Source: Gentiana macrophylla (Eukaryota > Streptophyta > Magnoliopsida > Gentianales > Gentianaceae). Taken from it: 64,000 nt of DNA. The notes under the pieces are model-generated. The model was given only the letters and a program-made list of their open reading frames with translations. It made no database searches and was not told the origin of the DNA. Positions 32,282 through 43,997 of this stretch are shown here, in pieces (position 1 is the stretch's first letter; each line of letters starts with the position of its first letter). A program made the position numbers and the translations under genes. The stretch covers positions 28,245,977 to 28,309,976 of the forward strand of contig CM047809.1 in the NCBI GenBank assembly GCA_026214975.1. Direction: 5' to 3'.

Positions 32282-33123
32282 CCCACCGATTGCGGTCAAG
32301 TTAAATTACTAACTCGATGCCTAAATAACCACTAGCAAGTGAACTAGGTTCAATCGCAGTATAGCTAGATAGAGTCGAGGTCGATCCCACAGAGAATCAA
32401 TTTGTGGATCCTAACTTAAATAGTCAACAGCTTATTTCGTTTGACAAATACGGTCTATGACCAACATAAAGTACGAGAAAAGAAAGACACACTCAAACAT
32501 ATAAATAACACATAAACAAATAACGTAATCAATCGCCTAATTATAACCGTGATCCTGCGGATCTAGACAATTTATATAACAAAGCAAGACTTATCAACTA
32601 TTAATCCGTCCATATTCATTTTATAGTGGCTACGGGAGTCATCCTCTTTTACTTGACTTAGCACCGGTTAGGTCACTAGATCCTGTGATGTTGTTACGTG
32701 ACTTCGCGCTTTTGGTGCCTCCATCTCATATAACTCACACGCTTATGACTCTAAGGATGCCGATATTAACCGTACACCTCGTCCAGGCAACATTCCTTTG
32801 GTTAGGCGTACTTCCTAGACGATCACTCAAACTCTCGTCCAACTAACAATTACCGAATTATAGTCTCATGCTAGTTTACGATCTACGTATAAGAAGGTGC
32901 GCGCAATTCCCTAATATAACCCTACCTAGATAACGCTGAAAGTCCGAAGATCAATTCATGAGCCTACCTAAGAGTTTTATACCGGTATTTCCTTTTTACA
33001 CGTTTTAATTAAATCAAGTGAGTGACGTAGCCATAGCCATACCTACTGAGATAACAGATTCAATTAAGCTAACCTAATCATAAAGACGTGACTGATTAAC
33101 GGATGAAAACAGGCTTGACAACT

Positions 33124-33181
33124 CTCGGTCGACCGAATAGGTGCTCTCGGTCGACCGAGTGACACCTCTCGGTCACCCGAG
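33124..33181. promoter_or_regulatory. Palindrome triplet, F left LTR
   Basis: 14-bp units at 33124 (CTCGGTCGACCGAA), 33146 (CTCGGTCGACCGAG) and 33168 (CTCGGTCACCCGAG), each 22 bp apart. This matches the position and order of triplet 1 in D. The right LTR copy is at 53972-54028. Confidence 0.8.
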
Positions 33182-33600
33182 AGTCTGACTCCCCAGATTT
33201 ACATCCCCGAACATATTTCTCAGCGTTTCATATACGAATCGGATTATATAGCGAATCATCAGGACATCATATAGACTAATCTAAATACACGTAAATTAAA
33301 CACACAGATTCATCCGTAGATGTTAGGTAGAGGACGTAGGGTTTGGGATCCTTATAGACAAGGTATCACCATTGCCCTAACGTCATATCCTAGATCTACA
33401 TCATCTAGATATGAATACTACTACCGGACAATCAAAGCATAATTGGGAAATTGATTACTTAAAAGAAAACAAGAAGATAAACTAGGGCTTACATGTTTGC
33501 ACCCTAGCAACCTCCGCAAACCTAAAGAATCCTTATTTGCTTATTTGTAAATATGAAATAGTATTGGTGAATGCATAATAAAAAATACAAAAGACTTGTG

Positions 33601-33608
33601 TTTATATA
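33601..33608 (-). promoter_or_regulatory. TATA box of F LTR (left copy)
   Basis: TATATAAA on the minus strand; the 5' LTR copy is at 54445-54452. Confidence 0.6.
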
Positions 33609-33706
33609 GAGCCTCAGCCGTCATAGAAAACCGACTTAAAATGCCAACACTCTGAACCCTAACCGACTCAAATAATGTGCCGAACTTCTTCTGGACTGTA
33701 GGCCCA

Positions 33707-33742
33707 CTCGGTCGACCGAATGCACAGGCTCGGTCGACCGAG
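33707..33742. promoter_or_regulatory. Palindrome pair, F left LTR
   Basis: CTCGGTCGACCGAA at 33707 and CTCGGTCGACCGAG at 33729, 22 bp apart and about 100 bp upstream of the TATA box in element orientation. The copies in the right LTR are at 54547 and 54571, where small insertions have changed the spacing to 24. Confidence 0.8.
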
Positions 33743-34046
33743 CCTTACATGCTCCTGGGCTCTTTCCTCTTTTCTGTCTTGGGCCTCCTGAACTTGTCTG
33801 TGATCCATCAAAGCTTTTCCGAAGTCCATCCTTGTGCTCCCAAATGAGTTACTACAAATATCACATAAAATACAGTCTGTAATATCAAATAATATAATAA
33901 AACCTCTCAATACATAATAATGAATCGTAACTCTCGACATATGTAAATTAAGCGTATTACGACTTATTATTATTCTATTATAGCTCCTTTAAACTAGAAT
34001 CGGGGATAAAGGTCATAGAATAACGGGCACAAAATGACCGTTATCA

Positions 34047-34060
34047 ACTACCCCCCACTT
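34047..34060 (-). other. Polypurine tract of F
   Basis: ACTACCCCCCACTT, identical to that of D, adjoining the 3' LTR. A second similar tract (39455-39468) would lie about 0.92 kb away if H were removed. Confidence 0.85.
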
Positions 34061-37000
34061 AGCCTTTGATCGTCCCGATCAAAATATCAACAAGTTATTT
34101 CCCATGAACTACTTTCCAAAGTGGTCACGATTATCTCGACACAAGAAACTCGAATCAACTCATATCCTCTATGCTCATCAGTTATCCATTATCCACTATT
34201 CATCATGAATCGATGTGTTGTGTGCATGTGCATTGAGTTTTAAACATTCGTAGCAAGATTAGAGCTTATGCGAACTTCGTAGTCTTAACCTACCAACTTC
34301 AGTATTCCCATTTCTCAAGCCGTTTAATTTTTCAAGCACCGGAATAATAAGCAAGAGCGTATCTATAGGGTTTTTGGACTTGGAGACCGAGTACTACTCA
34401 AAGCCTCTTAAAGAGTTGAATATTCTTTTCATATCTTCATATTTTTCAGATACTATCAATCTCAAGGAAGGACAACTTTCTAGAGCATCCTCTATCTTAG
34501 ATCAAATATTAGCATCGAATATTACCACAAGCGTGAAGGTTACTTTGGTAATTTACTACAAGCCCAGTGTTTTAACATTGTCAAACACAGGTACGTCTCA
34601 AGCTTATTACTCAGCTTTTGTGGCTAGAAGTTTTAGGAACACATCCGACGATAAATTTGACACTAGGTAAGCATAATCAATCATCTATGCAATGTACACA
34701 TTATAATTTTACCTTTTATAACAAGCGTAGTACATCCCCACACTTAAACTTTTGCTAATATCGAAATTTATTGTCGATAATTCTGGATGTTAATAACTAT
34801 TCACTTTGAAACATAATCCACACCTGTGCCTCTAATGTATTATATCAAAATTTATACTTGACGATATTAACACCCCCACACTTAAACTTTTGCTCGTCCT
34901 CGAGTAAAACAAAACAAGAACATACTATCAAGAATCCACATAACCTGACACGAGATATAGTCAAAATCATGACAAGCTAGTATTCAACAAATCGACCTCA
35001 CTCGGTGATGTGTGTGCAGAACCTACTAAACTTCCACCGATCCTCTCTTGATATAATACATCAAGCACTAACAGTTATCCGGTCAACTAAACGAAAACTT
35101 CATTCTATCTACAGCACTTACCTAACAAAACTAATTACCAAGAACATAGTAACTAACTCACAACTAAACTCCTTTGCTTAGTGCCAAGAAAATACCTTTC
35201 GGGTCTCTACTGGGTTTAGATCAACTTGACTTAGAATTCCAAAAAAAAACATTATATTTTATATTTCCTATCGTCGCGTCTCAAAAGTATAACACACTCC
35301 CTACATTAGAGGCAGTCACCCTGAGATCACTCAATCCCTTACTGTCCAAGGTAAACCACACTCCCCAATTGGGGCAGTATCCAAATGGACTCGAGGTGAT
35401 AGATATAAACAAAATTCCCGTAAAGAAATTTTATTCATTTATTATTTATAGATATATATATTTTTATATTTTTCAAACTCTTTGGAAACTCTCGGTCAAA
35501 TATATTTCTAACACATTCAAGACTCTCAAAGTTCTCAAGAACACTAAGGTCTTGAGATTCTAATCGTGAGTATAGCACAAGTTCTTAACTTTCACTAATG
35601 CTAAATAAGTGTTATCTGTATCAAGAATTAACTTTCCTTTAACTAACCGGAAACTATTCTATATTTGGCTCTTCATCTAATAGGTTCGTGAAATGAAGTT
35701 CAATTGAGTATCGACTTACTGAACCTATTCTCAGAACATGATATGACTACTGATAACAACTAAAGGTGCCAGATTATAAAACTAGCATGCTAGTGAAATG
35801 TTACTCAGGACTAAACAATTTTTTTTTGAAAATTTAGCACTTTTCATAGAAAATTATAATTAATATGAGCAAATGAAAGTAGATACACATAAACCATCCC
35901 CTTCCCCACACTTAGATTGCAACTTGTCCTCAAGTTATGCAGAAAATAAATAAAAGGTAAGAGTACTTAGCTGATTGGATTTCGAAAGTGGCAGTTCTGG
36001 AAGTGTCAGTTGTCCAAATCCAGAAATGCCTGACGAACTCAGTAAACTGTGGACCATCCACCGGAAAACTGATATCGTCTAAAGGTCACAAACGCTATCG
36101 AATCTATCCTGCACACTTGACAAACATGAAATACCTCGGGGATAGGGGGAAGATAACATATAAAGCACAGGAAAAGAAAGGTTATAGAGATTTTTCAAAT
36201 TAAGCCCAGATAAAGATGGAAAATATACATGAAATATTACAAAATAGTAGGCTAGGTGCAATTACATGTAAATGCAATACGATGCAAACTACATGAAAAA
36301 TCCTAAAAATAAAATAAAAACGAGGTAGTATTACGGAAACCGACAGTTAACTACACTCAAAAAGAAAAATAAACTAGGTGGTATTACTTAAAACCCGACA
36401 GTGACCACACTTAAGAAAAATAAAAGGAAAAATAGAAAAACAATGCAACTATATGAAATGCAACTAAATGAAATGCATTTAAATGATATGCAAAAATAAA
36501 AGAAAATAAAAGAAAGAAAACTAGCCCACTAATTTGCAACACGACATGTATATAATAAGCGTCTACCACATAATGTGAGTTACGATAAACGCGAAGATCA
36601 TCGCTACTAGTGCCGACGCGCCTTAAGACTTATCGAAAGTGATAGACTTATGGAAACCAACGATCATCTATCTAAGCAAGTATAACTCATATGGAGAAAG
36701 GACGTAGCATACGGAAAACCGACAGTAGCTACCCACATGAACTATAAAAACAAAGGAAGCACGTAAGTCTTAAAAGCTTAAAAGATTCATCGGAGCGGTA
36801 TGTAGCATACGGGAACCGACATTAGCTACTAATTAACCATAAGAACAGTTATAGCTTACGAGAACCGACAGTCACTATAACATGCCTAGATGAATCATGC
36901 ATATAAAAATTAAGCAGTTATTTAACATGGATCGGTAGATGTAAACATGCAAGTTCAGATCATCTACGTAAAAACAATTAGCCACAGAAGCTCGTATTAA

Positions 37001-37063
37001 AGTAACCACGTTAAATAAAGCATTAAAAATCAAATAAATAAAAATTTTGGAACCTGGACTGCC

Positions 37064-37166
37064 GGACGAGCGTTCAATAGTTCGAGACGCTTCGTTTGCA
37101 ATAAAAGCAGTCGGACGGGCGTTCTCTGGAAATTTCAAGATCTTTGGGGCAGGCGTTACCCTAACG
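37064..37166. promoter_or_regulatory. GGACGNNCGTTC-type units in H leader
   Basis: GGACGAGCGTTC (37064), AGACGCTTCGTT (about 37085) and GGACGGGCGTTC (37113) lie 21-28 bp apart between the PBS and the interior. The units resemble those of the E LTR rather than those of the H LTR. Confidence 0.5.
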
Positions 37167-37202
37167 ACGCTTCGTCAAACAACGACTTTGCAAATGAAGC
37201 GC

Positions 37203-37230
37203 AAAAAAAAAAAAAAAAAAAAAAAAAAAA
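37203..37230. repeat. Poly-A run
   Basis: An almost pure A run of about 28 bases on the plus strand in the H leader. Length here is likely uncertain in any assembly. Confidence 0.8.
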
Positions 37231-37506
37231 CACAAAAAACCCTAAAACTTAAAACACATATTAACACACAGATCACAAGAAAGCCACTTTCAATTAAAGC
37301 ACAAAGAGGTTAGATCGTAAAACACATAAACACATACTTCACGTTTAAACAAATCGAGTAAAAACTTTTGCACATTCTTAACCTTATGGTCATCGAAACA
37401 CGGCAAAATAAAAACTCTCGATTTGGTAAACGCTACTTTTATTAAAACGAAAAATAAACGTAACAAAATCGAGAAATAACAAGATCAGATTCAACATGAC
37501 ACCTAT

Positions 37507-37524
37507 TCCCCGGCAACGGCGCCA
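37507..37524 (-). other. Primer-binding site of H (tRNA-Asp)
   Basis: TCCCCGGCAACGGCGCCA on plus, four bases from the LTR start at 37529. Confidence 0.85.
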
Positions 37525-37528
37525 CTTT

Positions 37529-39180
37529 TGTTGGGAGGATTTTGCATCATAAAAACAAAAGAAAATTTATAAACCTATACTTAACATGCAAACTAACTCC
37601 TAACCGACCAAATATCGGGTAGTTGATAGCATAGTAGTAAGGTAAATGCAGGTCGATCCACAGGGAAAGGGATGAAAGATCTAATCTCACTAATTCTCTC
37701 AATTGCTACTCAAGAAACGGAAGACAAAACGTAAAAGCAGAGAAAATAATTCAAATAATCTAACCTAAGGAATAAAATAAACAATCTAATCTAAAGACAT
37801 GGGATCAAATAATGTACAAACCTATGTGATCTCAATCCTAGTTCAATTTATGATTTTAATTCAAATTGTGGTTTCACCTTATCACGAGACATAAACCCCC
37901 AATTCCTTAGTGAATTTATTCTCAAGCTACGGATTCTAATTCCTTAGTAAATCCAATTTATCAATCTCTCATCTTCCGAATGTTGAGACTGATTTTCAAT
38001 ACAAAACTCGGTGTAGATTCAGGTTAACTCTCGTATTTTAGAATCTAACAACCTAGATAATTAATCGATTAATTTGTCATCATTAATGATTAAAAATCCT
38101 ATCTTTCTATGGTGATCTAGTCTACGCAACTTCCGTATGTTGTAAACGTATCAATAGCAAACTGATCTCTCGATCTAATTCACACAATAGCATCATGAAT
38201 CGAATAGAAAGATACAACATAAATTAAAGATCATGAAAATAAAAAGGATTGAATAAATTAAATAAATAAACTCACATAGTTTGGTACATGATTGAATCCA
38301 TGAATCGAAAACGGAAGAAAAACGACATCCTAATCTAACCCCGGATCACCCGAGCACAAGGCTCGGGTGACCGGCCTTGGGACTCCTCAAAACTGCCGCT
38401 GCTTTGCTGCTGTAATAATATGCGGCTGAATGTAAATTGTCTTTTTAGGGTTGTGATGCATGCATCTATTTATAGGAATAACTAAGTCGGCTGGAATAAT
38501 AAATTGCTAATGTCGGCTGGAATAATAAATTTAGGAATGAAACTTCTAAAATTCATATCTTGAGTTGTAGACCTCCAAAAATTATGATCCGAATGTCATA
38601 ATTAAGCCCTCGGGAAACTCTACAACTTTCATTAAGGACTCTTCTTCAGAAAACGCCTTTTTGATTAGCCCGTCGTATTACGAGTATATTTCGGGATTTT
38701 CCCCTAACCCAAATTGATTAGCCACTTGACCACCATTTGAGTTGTAGAAGTCCGATTGACGTAATTCAAAGTGCGTTGGAAAGCTCTTTCAACGATCTAC
38801 AATTTTCATGAAGAAGTCCTCCCCTGAAAATGCCTCTAAGCTGGGTCAAATCTCCGTCGAAAATATGTAACGATTTAAGTACTTAGGAAAATTTGCTCCG
38901 TTGAACTCGTAAACTTGTGGCATCTTCTTCTAACCCTCTAAACACCTCTTTTAGACCGAAGATATGCATCTACAAGATATCCAAAATATTGCAAAGTGTA
39001 ACAACATCCAAATAAACATAAAACCAACGATAAAAACACATAAATCAGCCACTTTTGCAATTTATTATCTTTAAAACTCATTTGCTCAATATTTCAATAT
39101 AAGGCTCGATTTCTATGATAAACATCCACATATAGGGGAAATTGATATAAAATATATCGTTAAAAACACTATAAATTTAC
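37529..39180 (-). repeat. 5' LTR of H
   Basis: It starts TGTTGGGAGGATTTTGC next to the PBS and has a minus-strand TATA box at 38467-38474 (TATAAATA). An inverted pair of palindrome-related units is at 38341-38375. The stretch around 38545-38660 and 38740-38830 resembles parts of the J LTR (TTGAGTTGTAGACCTCC; AAAGCTCTTTCAA.GATCTACAA). The right end is uncertain (39165-39190). Confidence 0.7.
38341..38375. promoter_or_regulatory. Inverted unit pair in H LTR
   Basis: CCGGATCACCCGAG at 38341 and its near reverse complement CTCGGGTGACCGG at 38362, 21 bp apart. Both relate to the asymmetric third unit of the D and F triplets. Confidence 0.6.
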
Positions 39181-39454
39181 CCTGAACACATCTCGATTCA
39201 ATTATTGAATAAGTGAATAATAAACAACTACTTGCAACGGACAATATGAATATCATTAAGTTTACTAATCAAGAAATCGCAGAAGTATAAAGTGATCACG
39301 TACTCATGAAATATGGTTTACTTCTTATTAGATATAATTATCAGGACTTCACAAAAGTAAATGTGATTCTAAGTTTAAAATTAAAAGTTAAAAAATTTTC
39401 ATCATTTCATTTATTATTTGATATATGGAATTACTCATTTGAGCTAAGTGACTT

Positions 39455-39468
39455 GTACCCCCCACTTA
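39455..39468 (-). other. Second polypurine-like tract of F
   Basis: GTACCCCCCACTTA followed by CATTGTCCTCAAAA. Confidence 0.55.
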
Positions 39469-39854
39469 AACCATGCATTGTCCTCAAAAAAAAAAAAAAA
39501 CGAAAGAACAAACTCAAAAAAGGAACTTAGCTCGGATAAGCGTGGAAGTTTGAACAAGTCGTAGGACTTCGCGATTCAACAGCACGAGCATTGGCTCCAT
39601 AGCAGAGGCGAGAAAAATAATCAACGCAACACATATCTTAAACAAAGCTCAACTCGTTACTGAGATTAGTCCAAACCGTAATAATCAGAAAAATGGGACC
39701 GTAAAAGGTATAACAATTTCCTTAAACATTTTTAAGTCCATTAATTAATGATTACTTTTCAATACATTTCAACAAGTCCAAAACATTACATAAGTTCAAA
39801 TTTAGGAAACAGAGAAACTTGCTCTATATAACACGACATATTAGTAGAAATGAA

Positions 39855-40700
39855 TCAAAATAAAAACTCGTTAACTATAGGAAATGCCAACACCCATATT
39901 AAAATACTTAATCCCATCCTGGATTGAATGGTGCTAGTTGCAAATTGTTCGGTGAAGCCCGTCGGCAAGATCATTCTCGGGTTCCCTTCTTGATCGTGGC
40001 CGTGAACGCGGGCGGTGGGACGAGAACTCAAAGATAGGATAGGCATTGGTTCCACATAGGAATCGCCGCTAACACCGGGCACTCGGCTCCCTCGCGAGAA
40101 TGTAGTGATTAGTGAACCAAAAGGCAAGGTATGCCGAGGCTTGAGAGCATCGTCTGTCATCTCCTTGCGTGTATCAATGCCCCCACATTCACAGGCCATC
40201 CCATGTACAACCAATATATCAAAGTGGCATGAGTATAGTAAACCGTAGATACATGCTTAGCGGGAAGATATTAGAACGGATAAGCCGATTAAGGCACTTA
40301 TCCTCCCATCTCCTAAAGTCTGTTTCGCAAATGTGCGGGCAACCTCCCCTATAGTCCATTCTATTCCTAGATAGGCTCCAACTTCCTCCAACCAAGCATC
40401 GGACCCATCAAACGCCGCCATATACTCGCCCGTCCTCCGAGATATCCAACCCAAAATAATCATTAATCGTGCCGGAGAAATGATAATTGGTCGATCCACG
40501 AATAATAACGACATTGGTGTCGGGTGTATACGCAAATAAGCATAAAATTCTCTTACCCAATTGACGTTGACCCGGCCCGAAGTGCGGCGACATCACGCCA
40601 TTGATAACTTTCCACCAACTCCAAAAGCTCATCCCCACAATTGTCCAAATCTAGACCCCGAGCTCGATGTACGGGGCATTAACGAAATGATTAGTAAGCG
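39855..40700 (-). pseudogene. F: 'putative plant transposon protein'-like ORF, frameshifted
   Basis: Overlapping frames (40408-40638, 40257-40535, 39855-40214) together read as one protein: a FAY.PDTNVVIIRG segment, then TINDYFGLD, W.IGEVARTFAKQ.LGDGRISALIGL, and lastly LPFGSLITTF.R. This resembles the domain often labelled 'putative plant transposon protein' that accompanies plant gypsy elements; its function is unknown to me. The order and spacing fit one gene with two or three frame slips. It lies downstream of gag/protease in element orientation, where autonomous Athila elements carry an envelope-like gene. Confidence 0.55.
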
Positions 40701-40854
40701 AAGAATATACCTCCCGACTCGCGAATTGTGGGGACCCGTTGATCATTGGAATATCGCCTTCCACTGACCACAACCGAGCGGCTCTGCGTCTTCTCGGTGG
40801 CATCCTGGCGGATAAACAGCCGGCAGCGGCGACCGGCGAAAGGGCGGCCCGACT

Positions 40855-40890
40855 CTCGGTCGACCGAGAGCAATCACTCGGTTGACCGAG
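40855..40890. promoter_or_regulatory. Palindrome pair in F interior
   Basis: CTCGGTCGACCGAG at 40855 and CTCGGTTGACCGAG at 40877, exactly 22 bp apart, just upstream (element orientation) of the transposon-protein-like ORF. Confidence 0.75.
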
Positions 40891-40899
40891 TGTGGAGAA

Positions 40900-42140
40900 T
40901 CGCCGAAGCTTGACCTCGGTCCTCTACCCTTACCGTGGATCGAATCTATTGATCGAAAAAATTCCGATAGGCTCTTCAAGGTGAGTGAAAATGGTGAAAT
41001 GGATGAAGATTTTGAGAACATTTCCATTTGATTTCTCTGGGGGGTTTGAGAAGACAAGGTGGATGGAGAATTTGGGATGAAGGAATTGGGGAATAGGAAT
41101 GAGGAGAATGAAAGAGAGGATGTTGGGTTAAATAGGAAAATGGAGTTTGAAGAAATGGAATGTGATTGGTGTAGAAAAATTGTTGGGGATTGAGGAGGTG
41201 GAAAGGTGGAATTTGAAAATTTGAATTGGAATAATAAAGAAGTTGGGAAAGAAAAAGGTGAATGGTTGGGAAGAGAGGGAAGGTGAGTGGGGATGTGTAG
41301 AAATTAATGGTGTTGACCATTTTAATAAATTTGACACATACCGTAAAATAACTACAATATATAATGATTGCCAAAATGTATTATTTCACTCTTACTTGCG
41401 AAGAATTTTCTAACCAATAGGTCGTCTCAAGCATAAAAGCCACCTCATTTTTATCATAAATAAATCAAACAACTGGTCTAAGCATTTGTAAGATAACGCA
41501 TTATCATTTCCTTAATCAACAATTTTTACAAAGATTCAATTTCAGCGCTTCACTTCACATGAAAATGATTGAATAAAAAAATTTATTTTGCACATCCTTA
41601 ACTCAACAAATCGTCGGAACATGGCAAAATAGAAAAAAAAAAACTTCTCATCGTTTCATGCTACTTTTATTTAGAAAAGAAAAATAAAAATAGAGATAAA
41701 AATAATGAAGGATAGAATTAGTTCTACGATTTTAAGTCGGTAGCTCGACTTCCCAAAATATCACTCTTTAAGAATTGTTCTTGACTTGCCGGTCTTCACC
41801 CGACTAACCTTCACCTAAAAGCGTCTTGCCATTCCTTTGCACGAGTGCCTTTCCGTGGGATGTACGTCTGATTTAAAAGACAATCAAATTGTCCATCTAA
41901 GCAGGCACCGACTTGCGGGATCGTTTGATTTCGATGAGCTTTCTTGATTTGAACTCTACGAGTTCGCCGCTTGACTCTCCTCCTCCTATCCTTAGGTTTC
42001 AAAACGAGGCTCAAAGATCATCCTTATTAACTACAGTGCAAAGGTGAGCGGCTCTATCTCGGCTTAGGATTGTAAGGACCTCTTTCTCATCTCGATCGTC
42101 AACATTGTCATCATCACACTCCTCCGAACTTGGAATCACA
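40900..42140 (-). other. F interior without recognised gene
   Basis: Purine/pyrimidine-skewed DNA at 41000-41300 gives long low-complexity frames. The block at 41571-41645 is the conserved D/H/F segment. A basic 67-residue frame at 41811-42014 is not recognised. Confidence 0.4.
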
Positions 42141-42146
42141 TCCGGT

Positions 42147-42560
42147 TTAGAACCAACGACTTCTATAATGTTTAAACTTACCGAATAGGAACTCAGGGTT
42201 CTTTATCCCAAAAGTCTCAGAACCTTTAGCATCAAACAATGTGATCTCATGCCTAGTCATACGAATAAGAGCTCTAGAGGTATTAATAAAGGGCCTACCC
42301 AAGATAATTGGGCTATACGGATGCTCCTCTATGTCCATTACGACCAAATCTATCTTAAACCGAAGTTGTCCGATACCAATGATCATGTTATTCATCCGCC
42401 TGGACATGATGGTTCTAGTACTATCCATGAATCTCACTTTTAGCGGGGTGTTTGTGGGAGTCGAATCATATTCCTATCGCAAAGGCTTTTAGGAAAATGT
42501 TTAAGCTCGATCCGAGTCAATTAAAGCCAATCCCAAGTGTGCTTGTTCTAGGGTAACATC
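42147..42560 (-). pseudogene. F aspartic protease, frameshifted
   Basis: The open frame 42147-42437 carries VVMDIEEHPYSPIILGRPFINTSRALI, the C-terminal half of the gypsy retropepsin that cleaves Gag. Upstream, near 42515, a DS(G)SSLNIF motif with the catalytic aspartate is legible after a one-base slip. No reverse transcriptase follows, so F looks like a gag-protease element whose pol has been lost. Confidence 0.65.
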
Positions 42561-42594
42561 TACAAGGAATGCCCAGGGTCATCTAACTTGGGCA

Positions 42595-42915
42595 TTAACC
42601 GAGATTCATCTTCAACATATTTTGCCTCCTTAGCATAGGTGACTCTAGTCGCTCCATATCTACGCTACTCTCAGAACCAGACTCTATCTCCGACATGTAA
42701 TCCATATAATCAATATACGAATCTGAATCTGAGTCCGAATCCGAAGAAATCACTTCGGGATTTAAAGCACACATACCTCTTTTTACATACGCTTCACTTG
42801 CTTCCCTTGACTTCCTGGCTTCACGAATTCGTTCTTTCATTTTTGCTATTTTCTCCTTGACTTTTGCGTCATCGGCTTCATTGGTGTTGTCTTGGTTCAG
42901 TAAAAGCGTTAACAT
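42595..42915 (-). pseudogene. F gag fragment (acidic, low complexity)
   Basis: 106 codons with a Lys/Glu helix-like start and a Ser/Asp repeat (SDSDSDSDS). It lies between the PBS/leader and the protease, where Gag is expected, but no capsid core motif was recognised. The frame may be incomplete at both ends. Confidence 0.4.
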
Positions 42916-43145
42916 CCTCTTCCTTAACCTTGGAGAATTGTTTTGATGACATATTGTTTATCGCGAACAATCTTACGAGTGATTTAGTTCGATTATACGC
43001 AACATGAGAAAAACAACAAACGGTCAATAAACTAACGATCGATCACGATTGCTGCTCATACTGCCGCTAGGCTTACAACCTACTAACGGGAAAACAGAAG
43101 CGAAGGAAAACAATGCCGTCGGATAATATAGAACAAATGAAAGGG

Positions 43146-43181
43146 CTCGGTCGATCGAGAAGCATTGTTCGATCGACCGAA
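43146..43181. promoter_or_regulatory. Palindrome pair in F leader
   Basis: CTCGGTCGATCGAG at 43146 and TTCGATCGACCGAA at 43168, 22 bp apart, about 120 bp from the PBS in the transcribed leader. Confidence 0.75.
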
Positions 43182-43298
43182 CATACAGAACATATATATA
43201 TAAATATTTTTTTTTATTTTTTTATTTTACTCACTTGTAAAAAGCGAAACAAAAAACGAAATAAGCAAGTAGATCATTTAAGCGGTTGGACCATTGAT

Positions 43299-43315
43299 TC
43301 CCGGCAACGGCGCCA
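43299..43315 (-). other. Primer-binding site of F (tRNA-Asp)
   Basis: TCCCGGCAACGGCGCCA on plus, six bases from the LTR start; one C fewer than in J and H. Confidence 0.85.
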
Positions 43316-43321
43316 AAAACT

Positions 43322-43997
43322 TGATTGCGGTCAAGTTAAATTACTAACTCGATGCCTAAATAACCACTAGCAAGTGAACTAGGTTCAATCGCAAAGGTAT
43401 AGCTAGATAGAGTCGAGGTCGATCCCACAGAGAATCAATTTGTGGATCCTAACTTAAATAGTCAACCGGTTATTTCGTTTGACAAATACGGTACATGACC
43501 AACATAAAGTACGAGAAAAGAAAGACACACTCAAACATATAAATAACACATAAACAAATAACGTAATCAAGCGCCCAATTATAACCGTGATCCTGCGGAT
43601 CTAGACAATTTATATAATGACAAGACTTATCAACTATTAATCCGTCCATATTCATTTATAGTGGCTACGGGAGTCATCCTCTTTTACTTGACTTAGCACC
43701 GGTTAGGTCACTAGATCAACGTGATGTTGTTACGTGACTTCGCCTTTTGGTGCCTCCATCTCATATAACTCACACGCTTATGACTCTAAGGATGCCGATA
43801 TTAACCGTACACCTCGTCCAGGCAACATTCCTTTGGTTAGGCGTACTTCTGAACGATCACTCAAACTCTCGTCAACTAACAATTACCGAATTATAGTCTC
43901 ATGCTAGTTTACGATCTACATATAAGAAGGTGCGCGCAATTCCCTAATATAACCCTACCTAGATAATTTGAAAGTCCGAAGATCAATTCATGAGCCT
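43322..43997 (-). repeat. 5' LTR of F, first part (cut by G)
   Basis: It matches 32287-32962 of the left LTR and breaks at ATGAGCCT where copia G is inserted. The remainder is at 53811-54889. The two parts total about 1755 bp, as expected. Confidence 0.9.

Larger units (their letters stand above)
32287..34046 (-). repeat. 3' LTR of F
   Basis: 1760 bp; begins CG where the right copy has the canonical TG. A minus-strand TATA box (TATATAAA) is at 33601-33608. Palindrome arrays are at 33124-33181 and 33707-33742. Confidence 0.92.
34705..39190 (-). mobile_element. Element H: gypsy element inserted in F, left LTR missing or truncated
   Basis: Alignment of F with D shows that F sequence stops near 34705 and resumes near 39190. 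In between are a PPT-like tract (34871-34883), a second one (35897-35914), a tRNA-Asp PBS (37507-37524) and one LTR (37529 to about 39165-39190). No good left LTR partner is found; only a short divergent stretch precedes the PPT. No coding frame is recognised between 34884 and 37506, which is largely AT-rich. Both boundaries are uncertain by tens of bases. Confidence 0.6.

Noticed and set aside
34374..34670. 98-residue plus-strand ORF in F
   Set aside because: The closely related stretch of D has stops in that frame, and it lies antisense in the 3' untranslated part of the element.
40976..41374. 132-residue minus-strand ORF rich in Phe/Pro/Ser
   Set aside because: It comes from purine-skewed low-complexity DNA; a second frame is equally open and no conserved motif is seen.
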